Part shown: positions 5,774 through 12,602 of the stretch, piece after piece
Numbering within the stretch: the stretch's first letter is position 1
How the letters are laid out: each line of letters opens with the position of its first letter
DNA from: Sulfurovum sp.
Lineage (GTDB): Bacteria > Campylobacterota > Campylobacteria > Campylobacterales > Sulfurovaceae
Direction: 5' to 3'
Assembly (NCBI GenBank): GCA_026983895.1
Contig: JALSTF010000132.1
Location: 1-12,602 of the forward strand
DNA length: 12,602 bases
Notes under the pieces: generated by a model
The model's database searches: none
What the model was told of the DNA's origin: nothing
What the model saw: only the letters and a program-made list of their open reading frames with translations
Position numbers and translations under genes: made by a program

Positions 5774-7024
5774 TTATCTGATTATTGTATCTTCACGCTC
5801 GGGGCTGGTCGATATGATCCCCATCTTCGTTCCTATCATTTCTTCGAGTGCAAGAATATAAGATTTTGCCGTTTCCGGAAGTGCTTCGAACGTTCTTGCC
5901 CCTTCTGTTTTTCCCCATCCCGGAAATGTTTTGTACACAGGCTTGACATCTTCGAGGTCATAAGGCACGTAATCTATCTCTTTGCCTTCGAACTCGTATG
6001 CGACACACACTTTGATCTCATCGAATCCGTCAAGGACATCGAGTTTCATCAGGGCTACCTGGTCTACACCGTTGACACGTACGGCATGTCGCATCGCCAC
6101 CGCATCGAACCAGCCGCAGCGTCTGGGACGCCCGGTGGTTGTTCCGAATTCATGCCCGTTCTCTCTGAGCCTGTCGCCCTCAGCGCCAAGGTCTTCACTC
6201 GGGAAAGGACCGTTCCCTACTCTGGTACAGTACGCTTTGGCGATACCGGTCACTTTCCCGATATCTTTAGGGTTGATCCCCAGGCCGGAACATGCCCCTG
6301 CGCTTACTGTGGTCGAAGAGGTCACATAGGGGTAAGTCCCGTGGTCGATATCAAGCATCGTTCCCTGTGCCCCTTCAAGCAGGATCTTCTTCTCGTCATC
6401 GATGATCTGCCACATCAACTGTGTCGTATCGCAAATGAAAGGAGCAAGCACTTTTCTATAGCTTTCGAGCTCTTTTAAAAGTTCCGCTTCATTGGGCATG
6501 TCCACACCCATAGCATCGAATACCGGCTTGTTCATTTCAAAGTATGCCGCTATTTTGGAAGCAAGCTTTTCAGGGTTGAGCAGTTCCCCGAGTCTATGCC
6601 CCACACGCGCTACTTTGTCGCCGTAGGCCGGCCCGATCCCTTTGCCTGTCGTACCGATGGCTTTGTCGCCCTTCATACGCTCTCTCGCCTGGTCGATCTC
6701 TGCATGGTACGGAAGCAGGATATGTGCTTTATCTGAAAGGAAAAGCCTTCCTTCAAGATTGTCGAATTGCTCCATTTCTTTTATGAAATCTTTCGGAGAA
6801 AGGACAACACCGTTACCTACGATATTTTTCGCTTTCGGGTTGAGTACGCCTGAAGGAATAAGGTGAAGGGCATACTTTTTGTCGCCGATGACAATGGTAT
6901 GGCCCGCATTGTGCCCGCCTGCAAAACGGCACACATAATCATGTGTCTGCGCCATATGGTCGACGATCTTTCCTTTTCCTTCATCTCCCCACTGGAGTCC
7001 TACGATCAAATCTGCTTTACTCAT
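5774..7024 (-). CDS. purA: Adenylosuccinate synthetase
   Basis: This 416-residue cytoplasmic enzyme catalyses the GTP-dependent joining of IMP and aspartate, the first committed step to AMP. Signature blocks are GLQWGDEGKGKIVD (residues 9-22, catalytic Asp14 and the P-loop-like glycines), GGHNAGHTIV with His42, GTTGKGIGPAYGDK, the IMP-binding LLEGAQGTMLDIDHG and TTGRPRRCGWFD. The length is normal. An in-frame extension to 7057 exists, but the start at 7024 is preferred. It overlaps the hisZ stop as ATGA, has AGGGAA about 8 bases upstream, and gives the standard N-terminus. HisZ-PurA adjacency is also known from other proteobacteria (family knowledge). Confidence 0.98.
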   Translation of the reverse strand: MSKADLIVGLQWGDEGKGKIVDHMAQTHDYVCRFAGGHNAGHTIVIGDKKYALHLIPSGVLNPKAKNIVGNGVVLSPKDFIKEMEQFDNLEGRLFLSDKAHILLPYHAEIDQARERMKGDKAIGTTGKGIGPAYGDKVARVGHRLGELLNPEKLASKIAAYFEMNKPVFDAMGVDMPNEAELLKELESYRKVLAPFICDTTQLMWQIIDDEKKILLEGAQGTMLDIDHGTYPYVTSSTTVSAGACSGLGINPKDIGKVTGIAKAYCTRVGNGPFPSEDLGAEGDRLRENGHEFGTTTGRPRRCGWFDAVAMRHAVRVNGVDQVALMKLDVLDGFDEIKVCVAYEFEGKEIDYVPYDLEDVKPVYKTFPGWGKTEGARTFEALPETAKSYILALEEMIGTKMGIISTSPEREDTIIR

Positions 7025-7872
7025 CTGTTTTCCCTGTTCATTTTGTTTACGATACATTCATCTGTATACAGTGCGAATCCGGCAGCATCCACACCGTCGA
7101 TCGCATAGGTTCCGCCCATCGCCAACAGGGCATTCTCTTCGAACATCCTGAATGTCAGAGAGTCGTAATAACGCATTTTCGCATAATAGAGCGGGGAGAT
7201 CACCATTTTCCCATACGATACTTTTTCGGTCACGGCTTTGATCTTTTCAAGTTCTTCCCTGATATCGGACGGGAACGCATCCATCTCTTCCAGGTCGGAA
7301 ACACTGTTGATACGGACAAGCTGTTCTATCCAGGGGAGATCCGCCTGCATGATCTGTTCCAAATGCATTGACTTGAGCACTTTAAGAGAAACACCGTACT
7401 TTTCATTGAGCAGATGGGGAATGCGGATATTCGCGATCTGCATAACCGGTTCTATCCCTATCTCATGAAGGAGCATCGTAGCGGCCCGGACCACTTCTTC
7501 AAAACTTCCGTCAATGATCTCCGCACCGATCTGGTACTGTTCTCTCGTCGGGAAGGTCACGGTCGGCTGCACATAGAACCACTTTTTCGCTTCACTGCTT
7601 CTTCCCAGCCTTTTGGTCACGATACGCACCACATCTGCGGTAGAGTCGGCACGCAGTGTGACTTCATGGTTGGCTTCGTCATTCAGCCTGACAAGCAGTT
7701 TGCGGTCATCGAAACACTCATGCTGGTGGTAAGAGAAGATCGGGGTGACGATCTCTTCAAAACCCAGATTTTCGAGCATCTCGGCCGAAGTGAATTCGAT
7801 CTCGCGTTTGAGTTTGGCACTTTCACCGAAATAGAGTCTGCTTCCGCTGGGGATCTCGTGTTCAAATATCAT
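7021..7872 (-). CDS. hisZ: ATP phosphoribosyltransferase regulatory subunit (HisRS-like)
   Basis: This 283-residue protein resembles the catalytic core of histidyl-tRNA synthetase. Class II-type blocks are visible: IPSGSRLYFGESAKLKREIE near the N-terminus, TLRADSTADVVRI (counterpart of LRP-x-T in HisRS), WFYVQPTVTFPTREQYQIGAEIIDG (motif 2 region) and LLAMGGTYAIDG near the end. There is no anticodon-binding domain, and the TLRADST and motif 2 blocks differ from active HisRS, so it is assigned to HisZ. HisZ pairs with a short HisG for the first step of histidine synthesis and confers histidine feedback. It is shorter than the roughly 390-residue HisZ of some proteobacteria. Its ATG overlaps the aminotransferase stop (TAATG), and its stop overlaps the purA start (ATGA). 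Confidence 0.85.
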   Translation of the reverse strand: MIFEHEIPSGSRLYFGESAKLKREIEFTSAEMLENLGFEEIVTPIFSYHQHECFDDRKLLVRLNDEANHEVTLRADSTADVVRIVTKRLGRSSEAKKWFYVQPTVTFPTREQYQIGAEIIDGSFEEVVRAATMLLHEIGIEPVMQIANIRIPHLLNEKYGVSLKVLKSMHLEQIMQADLPWIEQLVRINSVSDLEEMDAFPSDIREELEKIKAVTEKVSYGKMVISPLYYAKMRYYDSLTFRMFEENALLAMGGTYAIDGVDAAGFALYTDECIVNKMNRENR

Positions 7873-8999
7873 TATTTCTCTTCTTTTTTCAGTGTGGATT
7901 TGAAGAACTCTTCGTTAAAGACGCGGCTTGCCGTCCCGTCAAAGTCCCTTCTGCCGAGTTTGGCCAGTGCCAGTTCCACCGCATTGACCACCCATACCAT
8001 CTCATAGGGGGCAATAAGTCCCATTTGGTTGATACGGAATATCTTGCCTTTGAGATGATCCTGCCCGCCTGCAACATTTACGCCGAAATCTGTTTTGAGG
8101 AGGTCTCTTATCTGGGCAGCATCTGCATCGTCGATCGTAGTCATGGAGCGTGCCGGCATTTGGGGGTAGGAGTGCAAACCAAGTGCTTCGAGTGCAAAAC
8201 GTGTGGCTTTGGCACGGCGTGCCGTGTCACAGTAGAGCTTGCCCAGTCCGCCGTCTTCTTTGATCTGCTTGAGTACCGCACCCAGACCTATGACCAGTGT
8301 GGTCGCTGCCGTATAGGCAGTTGTGTTCTGCTGCTGCTTCTTGATCTCGGAGGCAAGATTGAAGTAGTATCCTTTCCCGCTGCCGATCTTTTCGACTGCG
8401 GCATGGCTCAGGCCGAGAATAGCCAGTCCCGGAGGCAGCATCAGCGCTTTTTGGCTTCCTGCGATCAGACAGTCGATATGGCTTACATCGATACGTTCTA
8501 CACCTACTGCCGTGATACCGTCGGCAATGACCATCACTTCGGACCTGACCTCTTTGACCGCCTTGGCTATGGCTTCGACCGGATGGCGCAAGCCTCCTGC
8601 AGATTCGGAGATCTGAATGGCCACGGCATCGATGGAAGTATCGGTTTTGACAGCATCAACCACCTCTTCGACCGAAGCAGGAGTATCCCACGCATGCTTG
8701 ATCTCAACACTGTTGAGGCCATGTGCCTGGGCGATCTTTCCGAAACGCTCTCCGAATTTTCCGGAGTTGATGTTAAGCAGTGTATGCCGGCAAAGGTTCG
8801 TGACTGCCGCTTCCATGGCACCGGTCCCGGTACTTGCAAGCATCACGACCTCATCGGTCGCAAAAAGTTCGAAAAGCAGTGTTCTTGTCTCTTTGAAAAT
8901 GGCTTCGAATTCCGGTGTTCTGTGGTGAAGTGTCGGTTCAGCCATCGCAAGCCTGACAGACTCGGGTACTGGGGTGGGTCCTGGGGTAAAAAGTAGCAT
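7872..8999 (-). CDS. Class V PLP-dependent aminotransferase (serine/alanine-glyoxylate type)
   Basis: This 375-residue fold-type I PLP enzyme resembles the serine-pyruvate/alanine-glyoxylate aminotransferase branch. Visible features are FTPGPTPVPESVR at the N-terminus, ASTGTGAMEAA (residues 55-65, phosphate-binding loop), VIADGITAVG with Asp160 for the pyridine nitrogen, AGSQKALMLPPG with the Schiff-base Lys184, and FRINQMG with Arg322 for the substrate carboxylate. The block usually written ETSTG reads SESAGG here. The exact substrate cannot be told; aspartate, serine, alanine and glyoxylate are all possible in this family. The reading opens at 9023 with several in-frame ATGs. The start at 8999 is chosen because GAGG precedes it by about 8 bases and the protein then begins MLLFTPGP. 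First gene of the train. Confidence 0.88.
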   Translation of the reverse strand: MLLFTPGPTPVPESVRLAMAEPTLHHRTPEFEAIFKETRTLLFELFATDEVVMLASTGTGAMEAAVTNLCRHTLLNINSGKFGERFGKIAQAHGLNSVEIKHAWDTPASVEEVVDAVKTDTSIDAVAIQISESAGGLRHPVEAIAKAVKEVRSEVMVIADGITAVGVERIDVSHIDCLIAGSQKALMLPPGLAILGLSHAAVEKIGSGKGYYFNLASEIKKQQQNTTAYTAATTLVIGLGAVLKQIKEDGGLGKLYCDTARRAKATRFALEALGLHSYPQMPARSMTTIDDADAAQIRDLLKTDFGVNVAGGQDHLKGKIFRINQMGLIAPYEMVWVVNAVELALAKLGRRDFDGTASRVFNEEFFKSTLKKEEK

Positions 9000-9044
9000 G
9001 ATCATCCTCGCAATCGCCATCATGACGACGGCGTAATTGGGGAG

Positions 9045-9050
9045 ATTATA
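9045..9050 (-). promoter_or_regulatory. Candidate -10 element for the aminotransferase-hisZ-purA train
   Basis: A perfect TATAAT on the minus strand lies 45 bases before the chosen aminotransferase start and follows a T-rich tract (TTCTTTTTCGA). No clear -35 is seen. Transcription would begin near 9038, downstream of no other gene, consistent with the train starting here. Confidence 0.55.
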
Positions 9051-9087
9051 TCGAAAAAGAAGTTAGAAACGGGTGAAGAGAAAAAAA

Positions 9088-9116
9088 TTGCCAAATCCTC
9101 CGCAAAGGTGTATAAT
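9088..9116 (+). promoter_or_regulatory. Near-consensus sigma70 promoter for the M20/RsbW-GNAT pair
   Basis: TTGCCA (9088-9093) and TATAAT (9111-9116) are separated by exactly 17 bases, an almost ideal housekeeping promoter. The start point should fall near 9123, giving a leader of about 25 bases with AAGGAG at 9134-9139 ahead of the ATG at 9148. A clear -35 box is uncommon for Campylobacterota. The proposed minus-strand -10 lies about 40 bases away, so the two units diverge from one short region. Confidence 0.75.
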
Positions 9117-9147
9117 GAGAAATATGCTTTATGAAGGAGCCCAAGCC

Positions 9148-10338
9148 ATGAAAACATTAAAAACGAAATTATTCGCGACCATCGATGAGATCAATGACAA
9201 GATCATCCGTATCAGGCATGATCTTCATAAACATCCGGAGCTTTCCGGACAGGAAGAACATACCAAATATCTGGTCAAAGGCATTCTTGAAGCGAGCGGC
9301 TACAAGATTACGGAAAGTGATGCCCACTACGGACTTGTCGCCGATATGCAGATAGATGAAAAAGCCGGAACTGTGGCCATACGGGCCGATATGGATGCCC
9401 TGCCTATTGAAGAGCAGACCGGCAAGCCCTACAGTTCAAGGGAACCCGGCATTATGCATGCCTGCGGACATGACAGCCATACCGCTATTGCCCTGGGTAC
9501 AGCTATCGCACTGGCAGAGCACAGAGAAGTACTTCCCGGCAATATCCGTTTTATTTTCCAGCCTTCGGAAGAGAGTAAAGACGGAGGCAGTATCCAGATG
9601 ATCGAAGAAGGTGCATTGGAAGGTGTGGACGGTATTTTCGGCCTGCATGCCTACCCCTACCTGCATACGGGAGAGATAGGGTACAAATACGGTGTGATGA
9701 TGGCTTCGGCGGACATTTTCACGATCGAGATATTTGGCCGTTCCGCCCATGGGGCAAGACCGCATGAGGGAGTGGATGCCATTCTTGTTACCTCTATGAT
9801 CGTCAATTCCCTGAATCATATCGTTTCACGACGTATCGACCCGCTGCATCCGGCGGTCATTTCACTGGGTACTGTGGAAGGGGGGAAAGCGTCCAACATC
9901 ATTTGCGACCATGTCATTCTCAAAGGGACGGTCCGAACAATCAACGAAGAGGTACGCAATGCCATACCCCAAATGATGGAAGAATCTATCAAAGGGATCT
10001 GTAAATCGATGGATGCAAAGTATCATTTCGAATATGAATTCGGCCAGCCGGAACTGATCAATGATGATGCCATGGTCGATATCGTTGTCAATGAAGCCAA
10101 AGGGGTCATCGGTGAAGCACACTGCATCGACCTGAAAGACCCGGTAATGGGAGGAGAGGATTTCTCCGAATATCTCAAACTGATACCTGGTGCTTTTTTC
10201 AGGCTCGGTACCTGCAATGAAGCCAAGGAGACCTGTGTTTCACAGCACAACAGCCGTTTCGATGTCGATGACAATGCCCTCCAGATAGGGATGAAGATCA
10301 TGGGAGCAAGTGCCCTTGCCTTTTTGCAAAAGGAGTGA
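9148..10338 (+). CDS. M20 family amidohydrolase (hippurate hydrolase/aminoacylase-like deacylase)
   Basis: This 396-residue M20D-type metallo-hydrolase cleaves N-acyl amino acids or related amides in the cytoplasm. Blocks in order are RIRHDLHKHPELSGQE (residues 21-36), IRADMDALP (78-86), the metal site MHACGHDSHT with Cys106 and His108, FQPSEESKDGG with the Glu141/Glu142 pair, GLHAYPYLHTG with His167, the dimerisation/lid domain (about 185-295) and C-terminal MGGEDFSEYL plus QHNSRFDVDD with His367. No signal peptide is evident. The reading opens at 9073, but that is upstream of the promoter -10; the start at 9148 has AAGGAG 8 bases before it. The substrate is unknown. It ends two bases before the RsbW-GNAT gene and carries that gene's ribosome site. 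Confidence 0.88.
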   Translation: MKTLKTKLFATIDEINDKIIRIRHDLHKHPELSGQEEHTKYLVKGILEASGYKITESDAHYGLVADMQIDEKAGTVAIRADMDALPIEEQTGKPYSSREPGIMHACGHDSHTAIALGTAIALAEHREVLPGNIRFIFQPSEESKDGGSIQMIEEGALEGVDGIFGLHAYPYLHTGEIGYKYGVMMASADIFTIEIFGRSAHGARPHEGVDAILVTSMIVNSLNHIVSRRIDPLHPAVISLGTVEGGKASNIICDHVILKGTVRTINEEVRNAIPQMMEESIKGICKSMDAKYHFEYEFGQPELINDDAMVDIVVNEAKGVIGEAHCIDLKDPVMGGEDFSEYLKLIPGAFFRLGTCNEAKETCVSQHNSRFDVDDNALQIGMKIMGASALAFLQKE

Positions 10339-10340
10339 AA

Positions 10341-11801
10341 ATGCATGAAAGTGTTACACTGAAGATCCCTGCGGAACACCGGTATATCAAACTGGTGAAT
10401 GATGCGGTAGAGGACATGTGCAAAGTCTCTCTGCTGGACAGAAAAGACAGCCAAGCGCTGACTGAAAGTGTTGAAGAGCTGATACACAATGCCATCACAC
10501 ATGCCTACAAAGGTGAGCACGGCTATATTCAGATAGCGATCCATCCTTTCAAGACAGGGATACGTATCGATGTGCATGACTGGGGTATCCCTATGTCGGT
10601 CGAAAAACATCAAAGTGTCCCGCTGGACAGGAAGGCTTCTGAGGGGTTTAACCGTATTTATCATCTTGTGGACCGCTTCGAATACAAAAATCTTGGGAAA
10701 GAGGGGAAAAAATTCACGATCATCAAATATGCCTCCCATCCGCTGCATACGGACACGGCACTGCCATCTTCTGTACCGGGCCGGGAAGAACAGGCAGACC
10801 CTGAAGCCCCGGTGACCATTCGGGAGTTCAGAGAAGGGGATGAAGAGAGGATCGCCTATCTTATCTACAAGAATTACGGGCACAGCTATATCAAAGACAG
10901 TTTCTACTATCCGCAGAAGATCGCGCAGGAACACGGGAAAACATTCTACTCCATCGTTGCAGAAAGCCAGGGCAGGATCGTAGGGCATTTTGCGTCCATT
11001 CTGGTACCCGAATCTTCCATCGCAGAGATCGGCATCGTGGTGGTTGATCCTCTGTTCAAAGGAAGAGGCATTATGAACCGTATGATCAAACATGTACTCA
11101 AAAAAGCCGAAGAGATCGGCCTGGATGCGGTCTTCGGCGAAGCGATCATGTATCATGTCTTCAGCCAGAGAAGCAACCTGAGACATGGATTCAACGAAAG
11201 TGCACTGATGCTGGGGAAAACACCTGCCGATATTACACTCGAGAACAATGAACTTACCAAAGCGGAAAAGCGCGGTGCCCTTCTGGTAGGGTATAAATTT
11301 TTCCATATCTACGAGAAAGCCCTCTATCTGCCCAAGGTCTACCGCAAGCAGATCAAAAAAACGTATGAGAATGCGCTGATCCCTGTGCAAAAACGGAAGA
11401 AGGAAGAGCAAAAGATACCCAAACATATCTTTTTACATTACGATTTCGATCCTCCGACCAATATCGCTACGATACGTATAGACCGTTACGGAAAGGATTT
11501 TAAGCACAAATTCCTGCTGCTGGTCTCCCAACTCAGGGCGAAACACTGCGATATGATCTATGCCGATGTCTCGCTGGAAGAGATTCCCCAGATCGACAAA
11601 GTCATCAGGATCATGAACAAACGAGGTTTTTTCTACTGCGGAGTTATGTTCCTCTGGCACAGAAAAAAAGACTACCTCAGGCTGCAGCTCAAACACAGTG
11701 ACAAGGTCGGAAGCAAAAATTATGTCTGCTACTCCGATTTTTGCAAGGCACTCTCCGCCTATATCGCAAAGGATGAAAAACGGTGCAGCTCCCTTTCCTA
11801 G
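10341..11801 (+). CDS. Fusion of RsbW-like ATP-binding (anti-sigma kinase) domain and GNAT acetyltransferase
   Basis: This 486-residue protein has at least two domains. Residues 1-130 resemble the HATPase_c_2/RsbW anti-sigma kinase fold: N box EELIHNAITHAY (45-56, Asn50), G1-like DVHDWGIPMS (Asp80, Gly82), then EGFNRIYHLVDRFEY (101-115) and a Gly-Lys-rich strand to 130. After a linker, residues 157 to about 330 form a GNAT domain starting VTIREFREGDEERIAYLIYK, with acetyl-CoA motif A as VVVDPLFKGRGIMNRM (233-248). Residues 350-486 are unassigned; they may be a degenerate second GNAT-like unit (MNKRGFFYCG...DYLRLQL). A GTG at 10335 is in frame but overlaps the ribosome site AAAAGGAG, so ATG at 10341 is preferred. 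The role is unknown; a nucleotide-controlled protein or metabolite acetyltransferase in a partner-switching pathway is possible. It is co-transcribed with the M20 gene. Confidence 0.82.
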   Translation: MHESVTLKIPAEHRYIKLVNDAVEDMCKVSLLDRKDSQALTESVEELIHNAITHAYKGEHGYIQIAIHPFKTGIRIDVHDWGIPMSVEKHQSVPLDRKASEGFNRIYHLVDRFEYKNLGKEGKKFTIIKYASHPLHTDTALPSSVPGREEQADPEAPVTIREFREGDEERIAYLIYKNYGHSYIKDSFYYPQKIAQEHGKTFYSIVAESQGRIVGHFASILVPESSIAEIGIVVVDPLFKGRGIMNRMIKHVLKKAEEIGLDAVFGEAIMYHVFSQRSNLRHGFNESALMLGKTPADITLENNELTKAEKRGALLVGYKFFHIYEKALYLPKVYRKQIKKTYENALIPVQKRKKEEQKIPKHIFLHYDFDPPTNIATIRIDRYGKDFKHKFLLLVSQLRAKHCDMIYADVSLEEIPQIDKVIRIMNKRGFFYCGVMFLWHRKKDYLRLQLKHSDKVGSKNYVCYSDFCKALSAYIAKDEKRCSSLS

Positions 11802-12602
11802 TTCAAATCAGCCGTCTGCTGCCCGATCTCTTTGTAGCGGGCATAGTAATGCTCTACAAATGCCTTTACTTCTTCTTTAACAGGCAGATAAACACCCTCC
11901 GACTTTTCGGCATAACGGCTTAAATAATCATTCGCATCTTTTTTGTCCAGGTACTGTTTTGCCAGCATTTCATAGGCAGAGATATAGGTTTCCTTCATGG
12001 CTCCGTATTTTGTATCATCGATCCTGATGCACCCCTCCTCGTAGCGGATCACCCCGGAAGTGAAAAGAATATCAAGATGGATAAGCCCCTCACAGTAGTA
12101 GGGAAGGACTTCGCCTACTTCACGCCATGCCATCAACCCTACCGCACGGCTGACAAGATCATCGATGATATGTGTTTGAAGTGACTCTTTTTCATTGAAG
12201 AAAAAGGCCATCAGCCCGCCGGCCGTGGCTTTGAATTCTTCAATATTCTTGAATTGACCGGTACCATTCATTTTGGTTTCCGTATCGGAGTCTATCCAGA
12301 GGATATGCCCGTATTCGTGACCGATAGTGGAGATATCATAGAGCTCATGCCAGAGTTCCGGTTCATGCTCTGCCAAAGCTCTCTGTTTTTTGACGAATGC
12401 TTCTCCCATCGTCTCCACAGAGAGCTGCATAACAGGCTTGCTCTTCTTGCTTTCCAGGACAAAATCGGCATAGGCAAAGATCTTTTTGCCCAGTTCCGAC
12501 GATACTTTCTCGTCATTGGGAACCACCTGTGCAGAAAAGAGGCCGTTGAATTCCGCTGCATAATACAGCATCGGCTGACCAATATAAAGCTGTGTTTCAT
12601 CT
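11798..12602 (-). CDS. HExxH metallopeptidase-like protein, probable CiaB family, C-terminal part (runs off right edge)
   Basis: About 267 residues are visible, and the frame stays open to the right edge (DETQLYIGQP precedes the first internal Met at 12571), so the true start lies outside. A zinc-protease type motif occurs as STIGHEYGHILWID (His85, Glu86 and His89, counted from that Met). About 20 residues later comes NIEEFKATAGGL, whose Glu111 or Glu112 could be the third ligand, as in gluzincin and M49-like enzymes. No membrane helix is seen. The overall pattern, including VLPYYCEGLIHLDILF and the end VEHYYARYKEIGQ, resembles what is recalled of the Campylobacterota CiaB (Campylobacter invasion antigen B) family of about 600-650 residues. 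That name is held at moderate confidence. It converges with the RsbW-GNAT gene and shares CTAG for the two stops. Confidence 0.7.
   Translation of the reverse strand, partial: DETQLYIGQPMLYYAAEFNGLFSAQVVPNDEKVSSELGKKIFAYADFVLESKKSKPVMQLSVETMGEAFVKKQRALAEHEPELWHELYDISTIGHEYGHILWIDSDTETKMNGTGQFKNIEEFKATAGGLMAFFFNEKESLQTHIIDDLVSRAVGLMAWREVGEVLPYYCEGLIHLDILFTSGVIRYEEGCIRIDDTKYGAMKETYISAYEMLAKQYLDKKDANDYLSRYAEKSEGVYLPVKEEVKAFVEHYYARYKEIGQQTADLN

Noticed and set aside
8025..8996. Plus-strand open frame opposite the aminotransferase (323 codons)
   Set aside because: The opposite strand encodes a complete PLP enzyme with its catalytic Lys and phosphate loop. The plus frame has no motif and no ribosome site.
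9148..10338. Naming the M20 gene hipO (Campylobacter hippuricase)
   Set aside because: The family motifs match, but the sequence differs substantially from the C. jejuni HipO I recall, and M20D members have many substrates, so no symbol is given.
10335..10340. GTG at 10335 as start of the RsbW-GNAT fusion
   Set aside because: This GTG overlaps the AAAAGGAG ribosome site. The ATG six bases later has proper spacing.
10023..11426. Long minus-strand open frame opposite the M20 and fusion genes (467 codons)
   Set aside because: It spans the junction of two real plus-strand genes with clear motifs and its own translation is low-complexity F/R/H-rich, so it is treated as a shadow frame.

Overview
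The window looks like chromosomal DNA of a free-living member of the Campylobacterota (Epsilonproteobacteria), most like Sulfurovum or a close relative. The reasons are a ccoNOQP cbb3 oxidase operon with short CcoQ and CcoP leader regions, a DUF507 gene directly before carA, a D-alanine ligase of Helicobacter/Campylobacter length, and a partial gene resembling the CiaB family of this phylum. The genus is an inference from protein resemblance. No rRNA, tRNA, CRISPR array, transposase or integrase was seen.

Left part (1-2750, minus strand): the cbb3-type cytochrome c oxidase operon ccoN-ccoO-ccoQ-ccoP. The genes are packed tightly: the ccoO and ccoQ stop codons directly abut the next start. CcoP runs off the left edge. 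A TATAAT box and an upstream inverted repeat, TTGTTAA-N7-TTAACAA, lie before ccoN. CcoN carries the haem/CuB catalytic core, CcoO and CcoP are the c-type cytochrome subunits that feed it electrons, and CcoQ is a small helper. This is high-affinity microaerobic respiration.

Middle part (2800-9050, minus strand): a biosynthetic gene train reading aminotransferase (class V) > hisZ > purA > DUF507 > carA > ddl. The first three genes overlap or touch (TAATG and ATGA junctions), purA and DUF507 are 13 bases apart, and larger palindrome-rich gaps separate DUF507/carA and carA/ddl. The products cover histidine, purine, arginine/pyrimidine and peptidoglycan precursors. A 9-bp perfect hairpin follows ddl.

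Right part (9088-12602): two back-to-back promoter candidates separate the minus-strand train from a plus-strand two-gene unit. That unit has a near-consensus promoter, an M20-family amidohydrolase/deacylase, and an unusual fusion of an RsbW-like ATP-binding (anti-sigma kinase) domain with a GNAT acetyltransferase and a further C-terminal region of about 130 residues. It converges with a minus-strand HExxH metallopeptidase-like gene (CiaB-like, cut by the right edge). The two stop codons overlap within a single CTAG.

The least ordinary items are the RsbW-GNAT fusion with its M20 partner, the inverted, covarying REP-like hairpins on either side of carA, and the composite repeat block between DUF507 and carA.
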